This document shows, piece after piece, positions 30,575 through 39,691 of a stretch of 64,000 nucleotides of DNA. Origin of the DNA: Phytomonospora endophytica (GTDB lineage Bacteria; Actinomycetota; Actinomycetes; Mycobacteriales; Micromonosporaceae). The translations under genes and the position numbers were made by a program. Below the pieces are notes generated by a model, which saw only the letters and a program-made list of their open reading frames with translations, did no database searches and was not told where the DNA came from. The stretch spans positions 95,765-159,764 of the forward strand of contig NZ_JACHGT010000012.1 of NCBI RefSeq assembly GCF_014202425.1. Reading direction: 5' to 3'. The stretch's first letter is position 1. The number at the start of each line of letters is the position of its first letter.

Positions 30575-31312
30575 TCAGTACGCCGTGACGCTCGCGGCCT
30601 TCCACTCCCCGCCGTCTTGCACCATGTGCAGGACGATGCGGTTGGTGTCGACCTTCTCGCCGTTGATGTTGTCGTTACGGCGGATCTGGTTGACGAACAG
30701 CAGCACGTCCACGGACTTCGGGGTGAAGGAGAACAGCCCGTCGGTCTCCACCGACACGATCCCGGAGCCGCTGACGGGTGCGACGACGACGGCCTTCTCC
30801 TTGATGACCTGGTCGCGCAGCCCGTCCATCTGTTTGCCGTAGTCCTCGGCGAAGGCTCCGGTGACGTGGGCCATGCCGTTGGCCTTGGAGGAGTCGAAGC
30901 TGCGGTAGTCGTAGGCGACGATCGCCTGGACGGCGACGCGTGCGTCGGCCTCGGCTTCGGCGGCGGCCTTGTCGAGGCCGTCGGCGCGCTGGAGGAAGTA
31001 GAAGGTGGCTCCGGCGATGAGCATGATCAGCACGGCCGTCGCCGACAGTCGCAGCGCCAGGCGCCGCAGTTGTGCGACGCTCCGGTGGCGCCGGAGGGGG
31101 CGGACCGCTCCGCGCGTGCGGGGTGCGGGTCGTGTGCCCGGCGTCGGGCGGGGGCGCGGGGAGGGTTTCGGCGCGGTCTTCACCGAGCCGTCGGTGGCTT
31201 CGCCGGGCTTCTTCGCCGAGCCGGACGAGTCGGCCGAACCGGTCGCGGCGCCCGACGGGCGGGGCTTCCTGTTCTTCTCGCGCAGCGAGCGCGGGACGTA
31301 TTTGCCGCTCAT
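30575..31312 (-). CDS. Mce-associated membrane protein
   Basis: 245 residues from ATG 31312 (MSGKYVPRSLREKNRKPRPS). A long basic, Pro/Ser-rich cytoplasmic region of about 85 residues precedes one membrane helix (LRLSATAVLIMLIAGATFYF) and an extracytoplasmic domain with a DYRSFDSSKANGMAHVTGAF core as in Mce-associated (MAM/Mas) proteins. It overlaps the preceding gene by 4 bases and is the last gene of the mce operon. Homologs stabilise or support Mce complexes in mycobacteria; its role here is inferred. Confidence 0.85.
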   Translation of the reverse strand: MSGKYVPRSLREKNRKPRPSGAATGSADSSGSAKKPGEATDGSVKTAPKPSPRPRPTPGTRPAPRTRGAVRPLRRHRSVAQLRRLALRLSATAVLIMLIAGATFYFLQRADGLDKAAAEAEADARVAVQAIVAYDYRSFDSSKANGMAHVTGAFAEDYGKQMDGLRDQVIKEKAVVVAPVSGSGIVSVETDGLFSFTPKSVDVLLFVNQIRRNDNINGEKVDTNRIVLHMVQDGGEWKAASVTAY

Positions 31313-31836
31313 TCCACGAACCCCAGCTTCCCGATCAGCCACTTCCCGTCGACCAGGGTCATCCCGACGATGACCCGGTAGTGGACGAGACGCCCTTCGG
31401 GGGCGTTGACGTTGGTGACGGTCGCGTCGGCGGCGACGATGACCCCGACGGAGTCGTGGTCGGTCGGGTAGTCCGGGCTGTCGTCGACGACCGCGGCGCT
31501 GAGGATCTCCCCGTTCGAGGTGGCCTGGTTGGCCACGATCGACTCGCGGAGCGCGGCCTCGTTCTTGATCCACTGTTCCTTGAACTCGCCGGTGGCGGCG
31601 GCCTCGATGCGGTCGAGGTCGGCGTCGACGCTGCCCGATGAGGTGGTCATGAATCCGTCGACGTGCTGGCGCGCGGCGGCGAGGGCGTCGGCCTGGACGC
31701 CGTCGTTCTGCTCGGCGGCGGCGAACTTCCACCCCGAGTACCCCCCGAGGCCGAGGGCCGCGAGGACGATGAGCAGCAGGACGATGTTCAGCCCGATCCA
31801 GAGCGGGCGGCGTTCGAAAACGCTCTTCTTCTCCAT
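31309..31836 (-). CDS. Mce-associated membrane protein
   Basis: 175 residues: a short cytoplasmic start (MEKKSVFERRPLWIGLNIVL), one membrane helix at about 15-40, and an extracytoplasmic alpha/beta domain (DADLDRIEAAATGEFKEQWI; VHYRVIVGMTLVDGKWLIGK). The latter resembles the NTF2-like fold of Mce-associated proteins. It is 15 bp after mceF and overlaps the second Mas gene by 4 bases. Confidence 0.85.
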   Translation of the reverse strand: MEKKSVFERRPLWIGLNIVLLLIVLAALGLGGYSGWKFAAAEQNDGVQADALAAARQHVDGFMTTSSGSVDADLDRIEAAATGEFKEQWIKNEAALRESIVANQATSNGEILSAAVVDDSPDYPTDHDSVGVIVAADATVTNVNAPEGRLVHYRVIVGMTLVDGKWLIGKLGFVE

Positions 31837-31851
31837 GTGGTGCAGGCCTCC

Positions 31852-33132
31852 TTAAGCCGCGAGGCCGGCCAGCAGAAGCTGGCGCCAGGATTGATCGCCG
31901 GCGAGCGCGTACTGCCCGCCGGTGCCGCCGAACGCGATCGGCAGGCCGAGGTTGTCGACGACGAGTCCGGTCGCGGGGTCGTATCCGGCGATGGTCGTGC
32001 CGGGAAGGCTCGTGGGCGCGGGCTCGGCGGCCGGGTCGGGTTCGGGTTCGCCGGGGAGCGGGGCCGGGTAGATCGGTCCGCCGGTCGGGCCGGGGGCGTT
32101 CTGCCAGCCGCGGACGGCCGAGCCGTCGCCGAGTTCGCCGCCGGTGCAGGTGACGGGCCCGGCGCCCTTGTTGTAGATGCAGGGCGGTGGGTTGTCGAAG
32201 TTGAGGACGAGCCCGAAGTGGGCGGTCCCGTCGCCGGGGGTCACGGTGAACGACCCGGACACCACCGAGGGGTAGGAGATCAGGAGGCTCTCGATGCCGG
32301 GGAGGCGGCGGACGGCGACGCCGTTGACGCTGATCATGTTGCCCAGGAGCACGCCGAGTTGCGGGTCGAGGTCGCGGATGAGGTCGCTGACCTGGGTGGT
32401 CGTCTCGGGTGCTGCGGCGAGGATGGTGCGCAGGTCGCCGTCGGACTTCTTCAGGGTCTCGGTGAACTCGCGCAGGCCCTTGGCCCATCGCGCGATGGCC
32501 TGCGCGGAGTCGGCCTGGGTGTCGAGGACGGTCCGGCCGTCCTTGAGCAGTGTCAGGGTCTCCGGGAGGTAGGCGGCGGCGTCGGTGAGGAGGGCGTCGG
32601 TGGCGTCGAGGATCGTGGCGAGGGCCTCGCCGTTGCCTTCGAAGGCCTGGCCGAGTTCGTCTATGACGACGCCGAGGTCTTCGGGGTCAACCGTCGCGAC
32701 GAGCGCGTCGAGGTTGGTCAGCAGGCTCTCGACGGCGAGGGGGACGGTGACCTTGTCGGAGCCGATCGTCTCGCCGGGCTCCAGGTAGGGCGCGGCGTCG
32801 GAGGCGGGGCGCAGGTCCACGTACTGCTCGCCGACGGCGGAGCGGTTGGCGACGACGACCTTCAGGTCGCGCGGGACCTGGACACCGCGGTCGATGTCGA
32901 GCTGGACGCGGGCGCCGCCCGGGCGGAGGTTGATCTCCCCGACGCGGCCGATCTGCACGCCCCGGTAGGTCACCGAGCCGTGCTCGTAGGCGCCGCCGGT
33001 ATCGGCCATGTCGACGTAGACCTGGTACGAGCCGTCGCCGATACCGAGGTACTTGAAGCCCACGAACAGCGCGCCGGCCAGGGACAGGACGACGAAGAGC
33101 GCGATCTGGACGCGTGCGCGCCGAGTGATCAT
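31852..33132 (-). CDS. mceF: Mce family protein MceF
   Basis: 426 residues with an N-terminal membrane anchor (VQIALFVVLSLAGALFVGFK), the MlaD/Mce domain at about 35-115 (GAYEHGSVTYRGVQIGRVGE, then VANRSAVGEQYVDLRP), and the long helical Mce4/CttA-type region. The C-terminus from about 330 is Pro/Gly-rich and ends in a hydrophobic tail. As the sixth Mce subunit it should join the hexameric tunnel carrying lipids across the periplasm. It overlaps mceE by 4 bases. Confidence 0.93.
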   Translation of the reverse strand: MITRRARVQIALFVVLSLAGALFVGFKYLGIGDGSYQVYVDMADTGGAYEHGSVTYRGVQIGRVGEINLRPGGARVQLDIDRGVQVPRDLKVVVANRSAVGEQYVDLRPASDAAPYLEPGETIGSDKVTVPLAVESLLTNLDALVATVDPEDLGVVIDELGQAFEGNGEALATILDATDALLTDAAAYLPETLTLLKDGRTVLDTQADSAQAIARWAKGLREFTETLKKSDGDLRTILAAAPETTTQVSDLIRDLDPQLGVLLGNMISVNGVAVRRLPGIESLLISYPSVVSGSFTVTPGDGTAHFGLVLNFDNPPPCIYNKGAGPVTCTGGELGDGSAVRGWQNAPGPTGGPIYPAPLPGEPEPDPAAEPAPTSLPGTTIAGYDPATGLVVDNLGLPIAFGGTGGQYALAGDQSWRQLLLAGLAA

Positions 33133-34235
33133 CCGGCCAGTCCTCCCAGGAGCAGTTCGGCGAGGCCGCCGGTCAGCGGGTTCGCCTCGCCCGGTCCGGG
33201 CTCCTCGTCGGCGGGTGGGCCCTCGTCGTCTTCGGGGCCCGCGTCGGGGGCCTTGCCGCCGAAGAGGTTCCCGAGGACGTCGCCGAGGTCGAGGTCGAGG
33301 GTGATGTGCAGGTTGACGAAGTCGCCCTGGATCGCGCCCGACACGTTGTGCGGGAACGGGTAGGACAGTGCCAGTTCGAGACCCTGCGGGAAGTCGTCGC
33401 CGGCGGCGACGAGCTGTTCGAGGATCGGCTGGAGCGACTCGATCGAGGCGAGCGTGTCGTCGCGGCTGGCCTCGACGACGTGCGTGCCGACGTCCCCGAG
33501 TTTCTTCAGCGCCTCCAGGGCCGCCGACAGGTTCCCCTGCTGCTCGGCGAGGACCTCCGCGCCCGGGCCGAGCGCGTCGAGCGCGGCCCCGATGTCGTCG
33601 GTCTGTTTCGCCAGGTCGAGGGCGAGGGCGTCGAGGGCGTCGATCGCGGTCACGATCTGTTCCCGCTGGGCGTCGAGGGAGGTGACGAAGGCGTCGAGCT
33701 CGCCGAGGGTGTCGCGGATGTCGGTCTCGCGGCCTTCGAGGGCGTTGATCAGCTCGGTGTTGATGGTGCGGAGCTGTTCGAGGCCTCCCCCGCCGAGGGT
33801 GAGGGCGAGCGCGCCGAGGACCTCTTCGACCTCGGCGGAGCGCCGGGTGCGGTCGATGGGGATGGTGGCGCCGTCGGTGAGGGCGCCTTCGGGGGCGACG
33901 TCGATGGGCGGGCTGATGGCGACGAACTTCTCGCCGAGGAGGCTGGTCTGGCGCAGCGCGGCGGTGCTGTTGGCGGGCAGTTGGACGTCGTCGTTGACGC
34001 GGACGGTGACCTCGGCGGTCCAGCCGTCGACGGCGATGTCCTCGACGGTGCCGACGGTGACGTCGTTGACCTTCACCGCGGAGTTCTCGACGAGGTCGAG
34101 GACGTCGGCGAACTCGATCTTCACGGCGTAGCCGCCCATTCCCTCACCGCCGGGGAGGGGCAGGGAGGAGCAGGCCGACGCGGTGAGGAGGGCCGGAAGA
34201 AGGGCCGGGAGGAGGAGTCGCGCGAGTTTCCGCAT
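33129..34235 (-). CDS. mceE: Mce family lipoprotein MceE (LprK-like)
   Basis: 368 residues from ATG 34235. The signal ends in a lipobox (LLTASAC), as for the fifth gene of mce operons (LprK type). The Mce domain follows (GYAVKIEFADVLDLVENSAV; LRQTSLLGEKFVAISPP), then a long helical segment of coiled-coil type (LDAFVTSLDAQREQIVTAID) and an acidic Pro-rich tail. A frame extension beyond 34235 lies inside mceD and is rejected. Start and mceD stop share one base. Confidence 0.93.
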   Translation of the reverse strand: MRKLARLLLPALLPALLTASACSSLPLPGGEGMGGYAVKIEFADVLDLVENSAVKVNDVTVGTVEDIAVDGWTAEVTVRVNDDVQLPANSTAALRQTSLLGEKFVAISPPIDVAPEGALTDGATIPIDRTRRSAEVEEVLGALALTLGGGGLEQLRTINTELINALEGRETDIRDTLGELDAFVTSLDAQREQIVTAIDALDALALDLAKQTDDIGAALDALGPGAEVLAEQQGNLSAALEALKKLGDVGTHVVEASRDDTLASIESLQPILEQLVAAGDDFPQGLELALSYPFPHNVSGAIQGDFVNLHITLDLDLGDVLGNLFGGKAPDAGPEDDEGPPADEEPGPGEANPLTGGLAELLLGGLAG

Positions 34236-35338
34236 CAGTTGCCCCCGGCGAGTTTCGCGAGGTCGGGCGGTAGTTCGAGGCCCGCGGCGGCGAGGGCCTC
34301 GGCGAGGTTGAGGCACTCGATGGGGATGTCCTCGACGGGGAGGAGACCGGCGATGAGGTTGCAGACGAACCCGGCGGGGTCGTTGGCGCCGAGGACGTTG
34401 TCGCGGGTGTCGAGGGTGCCCGAGGAGCTGTTGTAGGCCAGCTGGAGGTCCGAGAGGGCCACCGGCGCGTAGTCGAGGGCGGTGATCAGCGCGTCCTGCT
34501 GGCGGGCGAGGACTCCGGTCAGTTCGGCGAGCGCGTCGACATTGGTGACCAGGGTTTCCTTGTTGTCCTCGATGAAGCCGGTGACGACGACGAGGGCCCC
34601 GGCGAGTTTCTGGAGGGCGTCGCCGAGTTCGTCGCGTTCCTCCGAGAGTTGCCCGGCGACGTCGGCGAGTTGTTCGTTGAACAGGCGCACCTGCCCGTCG
34701 CTTTGGGCGAGGGCGGTGGTGAAGGTGGCGAGGTTGTCGATGGTGGCGAAGAGGTCGCCGCGGCCGTCGGAGACGGTGGAGAGGGCCTTGGCGAGGTTGT
34801 CGAGGCTTTCGCCGAGGGGCGCACCGTTGCCTTCGAGGTTCTTCCGGGCGGCTTCGAGGAGTTCGGCGAGCTCTCCGTCGGAGCCTGCGCCGTTGGGGCC
34901 GAGGGCGTCGGCGAACTTGTTGAGCGCGGCGTAGACCTCGTCGAGTTCGAGGGGAACGATGGTGCGCTCGGGCGGGAGTTCGGCGCCGTCGGTCATCTTC
35001 TCGCCACCGGTGTAGGCGGGGGCGAGCTGGATATAGCGGTCGGCGACGAGGCTCGGCGGGACGACGATGGCGCTGGCGCCGGCGGGGACGGGGTAGTCGG
35101 CGTCCCAGGACAGTTCGACGCGGACGCGGGAGCCTTCGGGTTCGACCGTGTGGACCTCGCCGACCTTCACGCCGAGGATGCGCACCTCGGAGCCCGGGAA
35201 CACGCCGACGGCCCGGTCGAGGTAGACGGTGATGCCGGTGGAGGCGGCGGTGAGGCGCTGCCAGGCGAAGAACCCGGCGAGGAGCAGGACGGCGATCGCC
35301 GCGAAGATCACGACGGGTTTGCGGAGCACGGCGCGCAT
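34235..35338 (-). CDS. mceD: Mce family protein MceD
   Basis: 367 residues: membrane anchor (VVIFAAIAVLLLAGFFAWQR), Mce domain (VYLDRAVGVFPGSEVRILGV, then PPSLVADRYIQLAPAY), and about 190 residues of helical heptad-like sequence. The C-terminal part contains two Cys (FVCNLIAG; PIECLNLAE) that may pair. It follows mceC by 2 bp in the operon. Confidence 0.93.
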   Translation of the reverse strand: MRAVLRKPVVIFAAIAVLLLAGFFAWQRLTAASTGITVYLDRAVGVFPGSEVRILGVKVGEVHTVEPEGSRVRVELSWDADYPVPAGASAIVVPPSLVADRYIQLAPAYTGGEKMTDGAELPPERTIVPLELDEVYAALNKFADALGPNGAGSDGELAELLEAARKNLEGNGAPLGESLDNLAKALSTVSDGRGDLFATIDNLATFTTALAQSDGQVRLFNEQLADVAGQLSEERDELGDALQKLAGALVVVTGFIEDNKETLVTNVDALAELTGVLARQQDALITALDYAPVALSDLQLAYNSSSGTLDTRDNVLGANDPAGFVCNLIAGLLPVEDIPIECLNLAEALAAAGLELPPDLAKLAGGN

Positions 35339-35340
35339 GG

Positions 35341-36348
35341 CTACTTCTCCTCCTTCTTCGCCGGCGGCTCGCCGACCCCGTAGGGCTGGAGGAGGCCGTC
35401 GATGTAGGAGTCGAACCAGCGGCCGTTGCCGAGGACGTTGGAGAACGCGGTCACGAAGGGTCCCATGTTCGTCAAGGTCGCCTCCAGGTTCTCGCGGTTG
35501 TCGAGCAGCAGCTGAGTCACCGAGTGGAGATTGTCGAGGGCGGGCTTGAGCTGGGCCTTGTTGTCGGTGACCAGTCCTTCCAGCTCCTCCGACAGCGCGC
35601 CGGTGGCGACGAGGAGTTCGTGGATGGCGTCCTTGCGGTTGCGGACCTCTTCGAGGAGGCGGTTGCCGTCTTCGACGAGTTTGACGAACTCGTCGTCGCG
35701 TTCGGCGAGGGCGGTGGTGACCGTCGCGGCGTGCGCGAGGAGTTCGCGCAGCTCGGCGTCGCGGGAGGCGATGGTCTCCGACAGGCGCGACAGGCCGTCG
35801 ATGGAGGCGTTGAAGCCCTCCGGGGTCTCTTCGAGGGTGTCGGTCAGTGTCGACATGGCCCGCGCGAGGGCCTCGGTGTCGATCTCGCCGAAGGTGTCGG
35901 CGAGGCCGTTGACGGCGTCGACGACGTCGAGGGGGGTCGCGGTGCGCGCGAGGGGGATCGTGTCGCCGGGTTCCATGTCGCCGCCCCCGGCCGGGGCGAG
36001 GGCGACGTAGCGCTGCCCGAGGAGGGTCTTGAGCTGGACGGTCGCGCCGGTCTCGGTGCCGAGCCGGACGTCGCCGTCGATGCGGAAGTCGACGCGCACG
36101 TGCGGTTCGGGTGTGCCGAGGCCGCTGAGTTCGACGTCGGTGACCTCGCCGACCTTCACGCCCGCGACGCGCACCTCGGTGCCCGGGTTGAGCTGGGCGG
36201 CGTCGCGGAACTGCGCCGAGTAGGTGCTCCCGCCGAGGAAGCCGGTGATCTGGTTGATGCTGAACGCCGCCGTGACGGCGAGGGCCAGCACGACGATCGC
36301 CGCGATGCCCATCGGGACCGGGTCGCGTTCACTGAACGACTTCTTCAC
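35341..36348 (-). CDS. mceC: Mce family protein MceC
   Basis: 335 residues from GTG 36348, which overlaps the mceB stop in a GTGA and has GGCGAGG upstream; longer readings run into mceB. Anchor: MGIAAIVVLALAVTAAFSIN. Mce domain: AQFRDAAQLNPGTEVRVAGV, then VQLKTLLGQRYVALAPAGGG. The helical tail continues to a lysine-rich end (EPPAKKEEK). Confidence 0.92.
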   Translation of the reverse strand: MKKSFSERDPVPMGIAAIVVLALAVTAAFSINQITGFLGGSTYSAQFRDAAQLNPGTEVRVAGVKVGEVTDVELSGLGTPEPHVRVDFRIDGDVRLGTETGATVQLKTLLGQRYVALAPAGGGDMEPGDTIPLARTATPLDVVDAVNGLADTFGEIDTEALARAMSTLTDTLEETPEGFNASIDGLSRLSETIASRDAELRELLAHAATVTTALAERDDEFVKLVEDGNRLLEEVRNRKDAIHELLVATGALSEELEGLVTDNKAQLKPALDNLHSVTQLLLDNRENLEATLTNMGPFVTAFSNVLGNGRWFDSYIDGLLQPYGVGEPPAKKEEK

Positions 36349-37382
36349 TGGCACCTCGCCTTCGGCGAGTTGAGCGTGGCCGGGTTGACCGGTCCGACCA
36401 GCGGGAGCGTGACCTGACCGTCGGCGTTGCACAGGTAGAAGTTGAACCACGACCCGTGCGAGCCGGTCTTGGTGAGGTTGGCGTAGGTGTCGGGGAGGCG
36501 CGCGAAGGCCGTTTCGAGGGCGTCGGCGTTGTCGGTGAGGTTCGCGGCGAGCTCGCCGAGGGCGCCGATGTCGGCCTTGAGGGCGGGCCGCGCGTCGGAC
36601 AGCAGGCCCTGAGTGGAGTCGGCGAGGCTGCCGAGGGACACGATCGACTCGCCGAGGATCTCGCGGTCGTCGGCCATGCCGCTGACGAATTCCTGGAGCC
36701 GCCCGATGGCGGTGGAGAGTTCGTCGTCGCGTTCGGCGACGGTGGCCAGGACGGTGTTGAGGTTGGTGATGACGCGGCCGATGACCTCGTCGCGGTCGGC
36801 GAGGGTCGAGGTGAGGGAGCCGGTGTGCGTCAGGAGGCTCGACAGGGTGCCGCCTTCGCCCTGGAGTACCTGGACGATCTCGTAGGAGACCTTGTTGACC
36901 TCTTCGGGGTTGAGCGCCGTGAACAGCGGCCGGAAGCCGTTGAACAGGGCGGTCAGGTCGAGGGCCGGGTTGGTCTGGGCGAGGGGGATCGTCGCGCCGG
37001 GCTGGAGGGCGGTGGCGTCGCCGGGGGCTTCGGCGAGGGAGATGTAGCGCTGGCCGACGAGGTTGCGGTAGCGGATCGTCGCCTCGACCGAGTTCGGGAG
37101 GCGGCGGGAGGCGGAGTCGAGGTTGAAGGCGACCTCGGCGTAGGTGGCCGACTCGTCCTGCTTCAGGGTCACCTCGGTGACCTCGCCGACCTTCACGCCG
37201 GCGATGCGGACGTCGTCGCCGGCGAGGACGCCGGTCACGTCGCTGAACTGGGCACGGTAGGAGACGCCGCCCGGCAGGTCGAAGCCACCGAGGGATTCGG
37301 TGAGCAACGCCAGGGCGAGCAGGGTGGCCACGGCGAACACGCCGAACTTGACGGCGGCGCGACCGGTGGGGTTGCTTCGCAC
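36345..37382 (-). CDS. mceB: Mce family protein MceB
   Basis: 345 residues from GTG 37382 (GGGAGGAG upstream). Anchor: FGVFAVATLLALALLTESLG. Mce domain: RAQFSDVTGVLAGDDVRIAG, then IRYRNLVGQRYISLAEA. The helical region ends with a cysteine-containing tail (FNFYLCNADGQV; SPKARCQ). It is 153 bp downstream of mceA, an unusually large gap that carries a palindromic site, so a second promoter is likely. Confidence 0.92.
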   Translation of the reverse strand: MRSNPTGRAAVKFGVFAVATLLALALLTESLGGFDLPGGVSYRAQFSDVTGVLAGDDVRIAGVKVGEVTEVTLKQDESATYAEVAFNLDSASRRLPNSVEATIRYRNLVGQRYISLAEAPGDATALQPGATIPLAQTNPALDLTALFNGFRPLFTALNPEEVNKVSYEIVQVLQGEGGTLSSLLTHTGSLTSTLADRDEVIGRVITNLNTVLATVAERDDELSTAIGRLQEFVSGMADDREILGESIVSLGSLADSTQGLLSDARPALKADIGALGELAANLTDNADALETAFARLPDTYANLTKTGSHGSWFNFYLCNADGQVTLPLVGPVNPATLNSPKARCQ

Positions 37383-37478
37383 GGCTCCTCCCGCCGGGTG
37401 TGTGAGGGGGTTGAGGGGGACACGCCCGGCTATGCGTGATTCAACGACATCCGGGTGGCCCGAGTCACGGGTTGCGAA

Positions 37479-37494
37479 GTTACGAGTCGGTAAC
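37479..37494 (-). promoter_or_regulatory. Palindromic operator candidate between mceA and mceB
   Basis: GTTACGAGTCGGTAAC: 5-bp arms GTTAC/GTAAC with a 6-bp centre. A related site sits upstream of the whole mce operon at 41387-41402, and the neighbouring sequence (GGGGTTGAGGGGG...CGCCCGGCT) is also shared. A weak promoter (GTGAAC, 18 bp, TAACTT) overlaps it on the minus strand. Confidence 0.5.
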
Positions 37495-37535
37495 AACAGG
37501 GTTCACGTGGTCATCCGCCGGTCACGTGGGGTCTC

Positions 37536-38891
37536 CTAACTGGTCGCGTTGACCGTCGTGCCGCGCAGCAGCGGCCCCCACAGGAGGGTGGCGAGGTCGG
37601 ATAGGTCGGTGACGTTCTGGCCGGTGAAGGCCGCGACGAGCGGGTCGATGACGGCCTGCTCCTCCGCGGTGCCGGCGTAGCCCATGGTCGGGTCGAAGAC
37701 GGCGGGGTTCTCCTCGCCGGGCGGCTCGATGAGCGGCAGGCCGGCGGGGGGCGTGACGGTCGACTCGGCGTCGGTGAGGCCCGGCAGTTCGATGGGGAGG
37801 TTGACGCGGCTGCCGTCGTAGTCGTAGCCGTTGTCGATGGGGTGTTCGGCGCCGGGGACGTTCGGGTTCGGCAGGCCGCGGCAGTCGGGTCCGCGCCGGT
37901 CGAGCCATTCGGGTTCGTCGCGGCCGGGTTCGTACTTGCCGTTGTTGGCCACGATCTCCAGGGTGATGTGCAGGCGGCCGGTGGCGAAGGTGTCCTCGAT
38001 GGCGGGCTTGATCTCAACCAGGCCGGCGAACAGGCACGGGTACTCGGGCGCGTAGGCGGCCAGGAGGTCGAGGACCGGGCGGGTGACCTCACCGAACTGG
38101 ATGAGGCGGCCCTGATAGCGGTCGAGGAAGACGCGGGTGTCGTCGGCGAAGTCCGCGGTCGTGGTCAGGAAGGCTTTGAGCTGCGACTCCTGGTCGGTGA
38201 TCGTGTTCGCGGTGACCGTGAGGTTCCGCAGCACGCCCATCAGGTCGGGCAGGGCCCCGTGATAGTTGTCGAGGACCTCGGCGAGGAGTTCGAGGTCGGC
38301 CTCGATCGTCGGCATCTCCTCGTTGAGTTCGCGGACGTAGTCGCCGAGGTTCACGATCGTCTCGCCGAGCTGTTCGCCGCGCCCTTCGAGGGCCGTGGCC
38401 ATCGCCGACAGGGTCGCCGACAGCTTGTCGGGCGGCAGCGCCCGCAGCAGCGGGAGCGCGTTGTTCAGCACCGACTCCAGTTCGACGCCCGTCGAGGTGC
38501 GGTCCTGGGTGATGACCGTGCCGGGCGCGATCGTGCCCGACGCGGCCGCCGGTGGCACGAGCTCGACGTACTTCTCACCGAAGAGGGTCTTGGGCAGCAG
38601 GCGTGCCGACACGTCGCCGGGAATCTGGCGGGCCATGGCCGGGTCGAGCGCGAGCTTGAGCCTGGCGCCGTCGCCCTGGCTGGCGATGGTCCGGACCTCG
38701 CCGACGAGGACGCCGTGCAGTTTGACGTCGGCGCCTTCGTTGAACTGGAGGCCGGTGTGGTCGGTTTCGAGGGAGATCCAGGTGACGGGCGTGAAGACCT
38801 TCATGTACGCCGCGACGCACACGCCGAGCAACGCCAGCAGGATGACGATGAACGCCAGCCCGGTCAGCCGCTCCTTCACTCGCAGGCTCAT
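37536..38891 (-). CDS. mceA: Mce family protein MceA
   Basis: 451 residues from ATG 38891 (MSLRVKERLTGLAFIVILLA). One N-terminal helix anchors it; the Mce domain has LETDHTGLQFNEGADVKLHG and LPKTLFGEKYVELVPPAA. The helical region is followed by a long C-terminal extension with conserved Cys (YPCLFAGLVE; GPDCRGLPNPN), usual for MceA. It is the first Mce subunit gene, 5 bp after yrbEB. Confidence 0.93.
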   Translation of the reverse strand: MSLRVKERLTGLAFIVILLALLGVCVAAYMKVFTPVTWISLETDHTGLQFNEGADVKLHGVLVGEVRTIASQGDGARLKLALDPAMARQIPGDVSARLLPKTLFGEKYVELVPPAAASGTIAPGTVITQDRTSTGVELESVLNNALPLLRALPPDKLSATLSAMATALEGRGEQLGETIVNLGDYVRELNEEMPTIEADLELLAEVLDNYHGALPDLMGVLRNLTVTANTITDQESQLKAFLTTTADFADDTRVFLDRYQGRLIQFGEVTRPVLDLLAAYAPEYPCLFAGLVEIKPAIEDTFATGRLHITLEIVANNGKYEPGRDEPEWLDRRGPDCRGLPNPNVPGAEHPIDNGYDYDGSRVNLPIELPGLTDAESTVTPPAGLPLIEPPGEENPAVFDPTMGYAGTAEEQAVIDPLVAAFTGQNVTDLSDLATLLWGPLLRGTTVNATS

Positions 38892-38896
38892 GCCGG

Positions 38897-39691
38897 CTAC
38901 CCCACAATCCGCACGGTCGTGGTCGCGCCCCACACGGCGAGGCCGAGGAACAGGTTGACCACGTTGATCGAGACCAGCGAGGTCCGCACGGCGCGGCCGG
39001 TGGCCACGCCGACGCCGGCCGGGCCGCCTTCGGCGTGATACCCATAAAAGCAGTGCACGAGAATGACCACAACGGCGAAGAACAAGACCTTCCCGAAAGA
39101 CCACAGCAGATCGCTGGGGACCAGGAAGAGATTGAAGTAGTTGTCGTAGGTCCCCGCGGGCTGATCGAAGTACCAGACGGCGATGAAGCGGGTCGCGAAA
39201 TACGACGACAGCAGCGCGATCACGTACAGCGGCACCGTCGCGAGCAGGCCCGCGATCATGCGCGTGGTGACCAGGTAAGGCATCGACGGCAGGCCCATGA
39301 CCTCAAGCGCGTCGATCTCCTCGTTGATCCGCATCGCGCCCAGCTGCGCGGTGAAGCCACAGCCGACCGTCGCCGACAACGCGATGCCCGCGACGAGCGG
39401 CGCGATCTCACGGGTGTTGAAGTAGGCCGAGATGAAGCCCGTGAACGCGCTCGACCCGATCTGGTCGAGGGCCTGGTAGCCCTGCAGACCCACCTCGGTG
39501 CCGGTGAAGAAGGTCAGGAAGACCACGACGCCGACGGTGCCGCCGACCAGCGCCAGCCCGCCCGTCCCGAAGCTGATCTCGGCGAGGATCCGCATGACCT
39601 CGCGCTTGTAGCGCTTGAGCGTCCGAGGGGTCGCCGCGCCCGCCCGGAGGTAGAAGAGGAGCTGCCTGCCCAGCAGGTCGAGGACGGTCAT
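38897..39691 (-). CDS. yrbEB: YrbEB/MlaE-type ABC permease
   Basis: 264 residues with five hydrophobic segments of the MlaE fold. The cytoplasmic coupling motif GAMRINEEIDALEVMGLPSM is conserved. It pairs with YrbEA to form the permease dimer that receives lipids from the Mce tunnel. ATG 39691 is preferred over the GTG immediately before it because AAGGG is better spaced; the start shares one base with the yrbEA stop. Confidence 0.93.
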   Translation of the reverse strand: MTVLDLLGRQLLFYLRAGAATPRTLKRYKREVMRILAEISFGTGGLALVGGTVGVVVFLTFFTGTEVGLQGYQALDQIGSSAFTGFISAYFNTREIAPLVAGIALSATVGCGFTAQLGAMRINEEIDALEVMGLPSMPYLVTTRMIAGLLATVPLYVIALLSSYFATRFIAVWYFDQPAGTYDNYFNLFLVPSDLLWSFGKVLFFAVVVILVHCFYGYHAEGGPAGVGVATGRAVRTSLVSINVVNLFLGLAVWGATTTVRIVG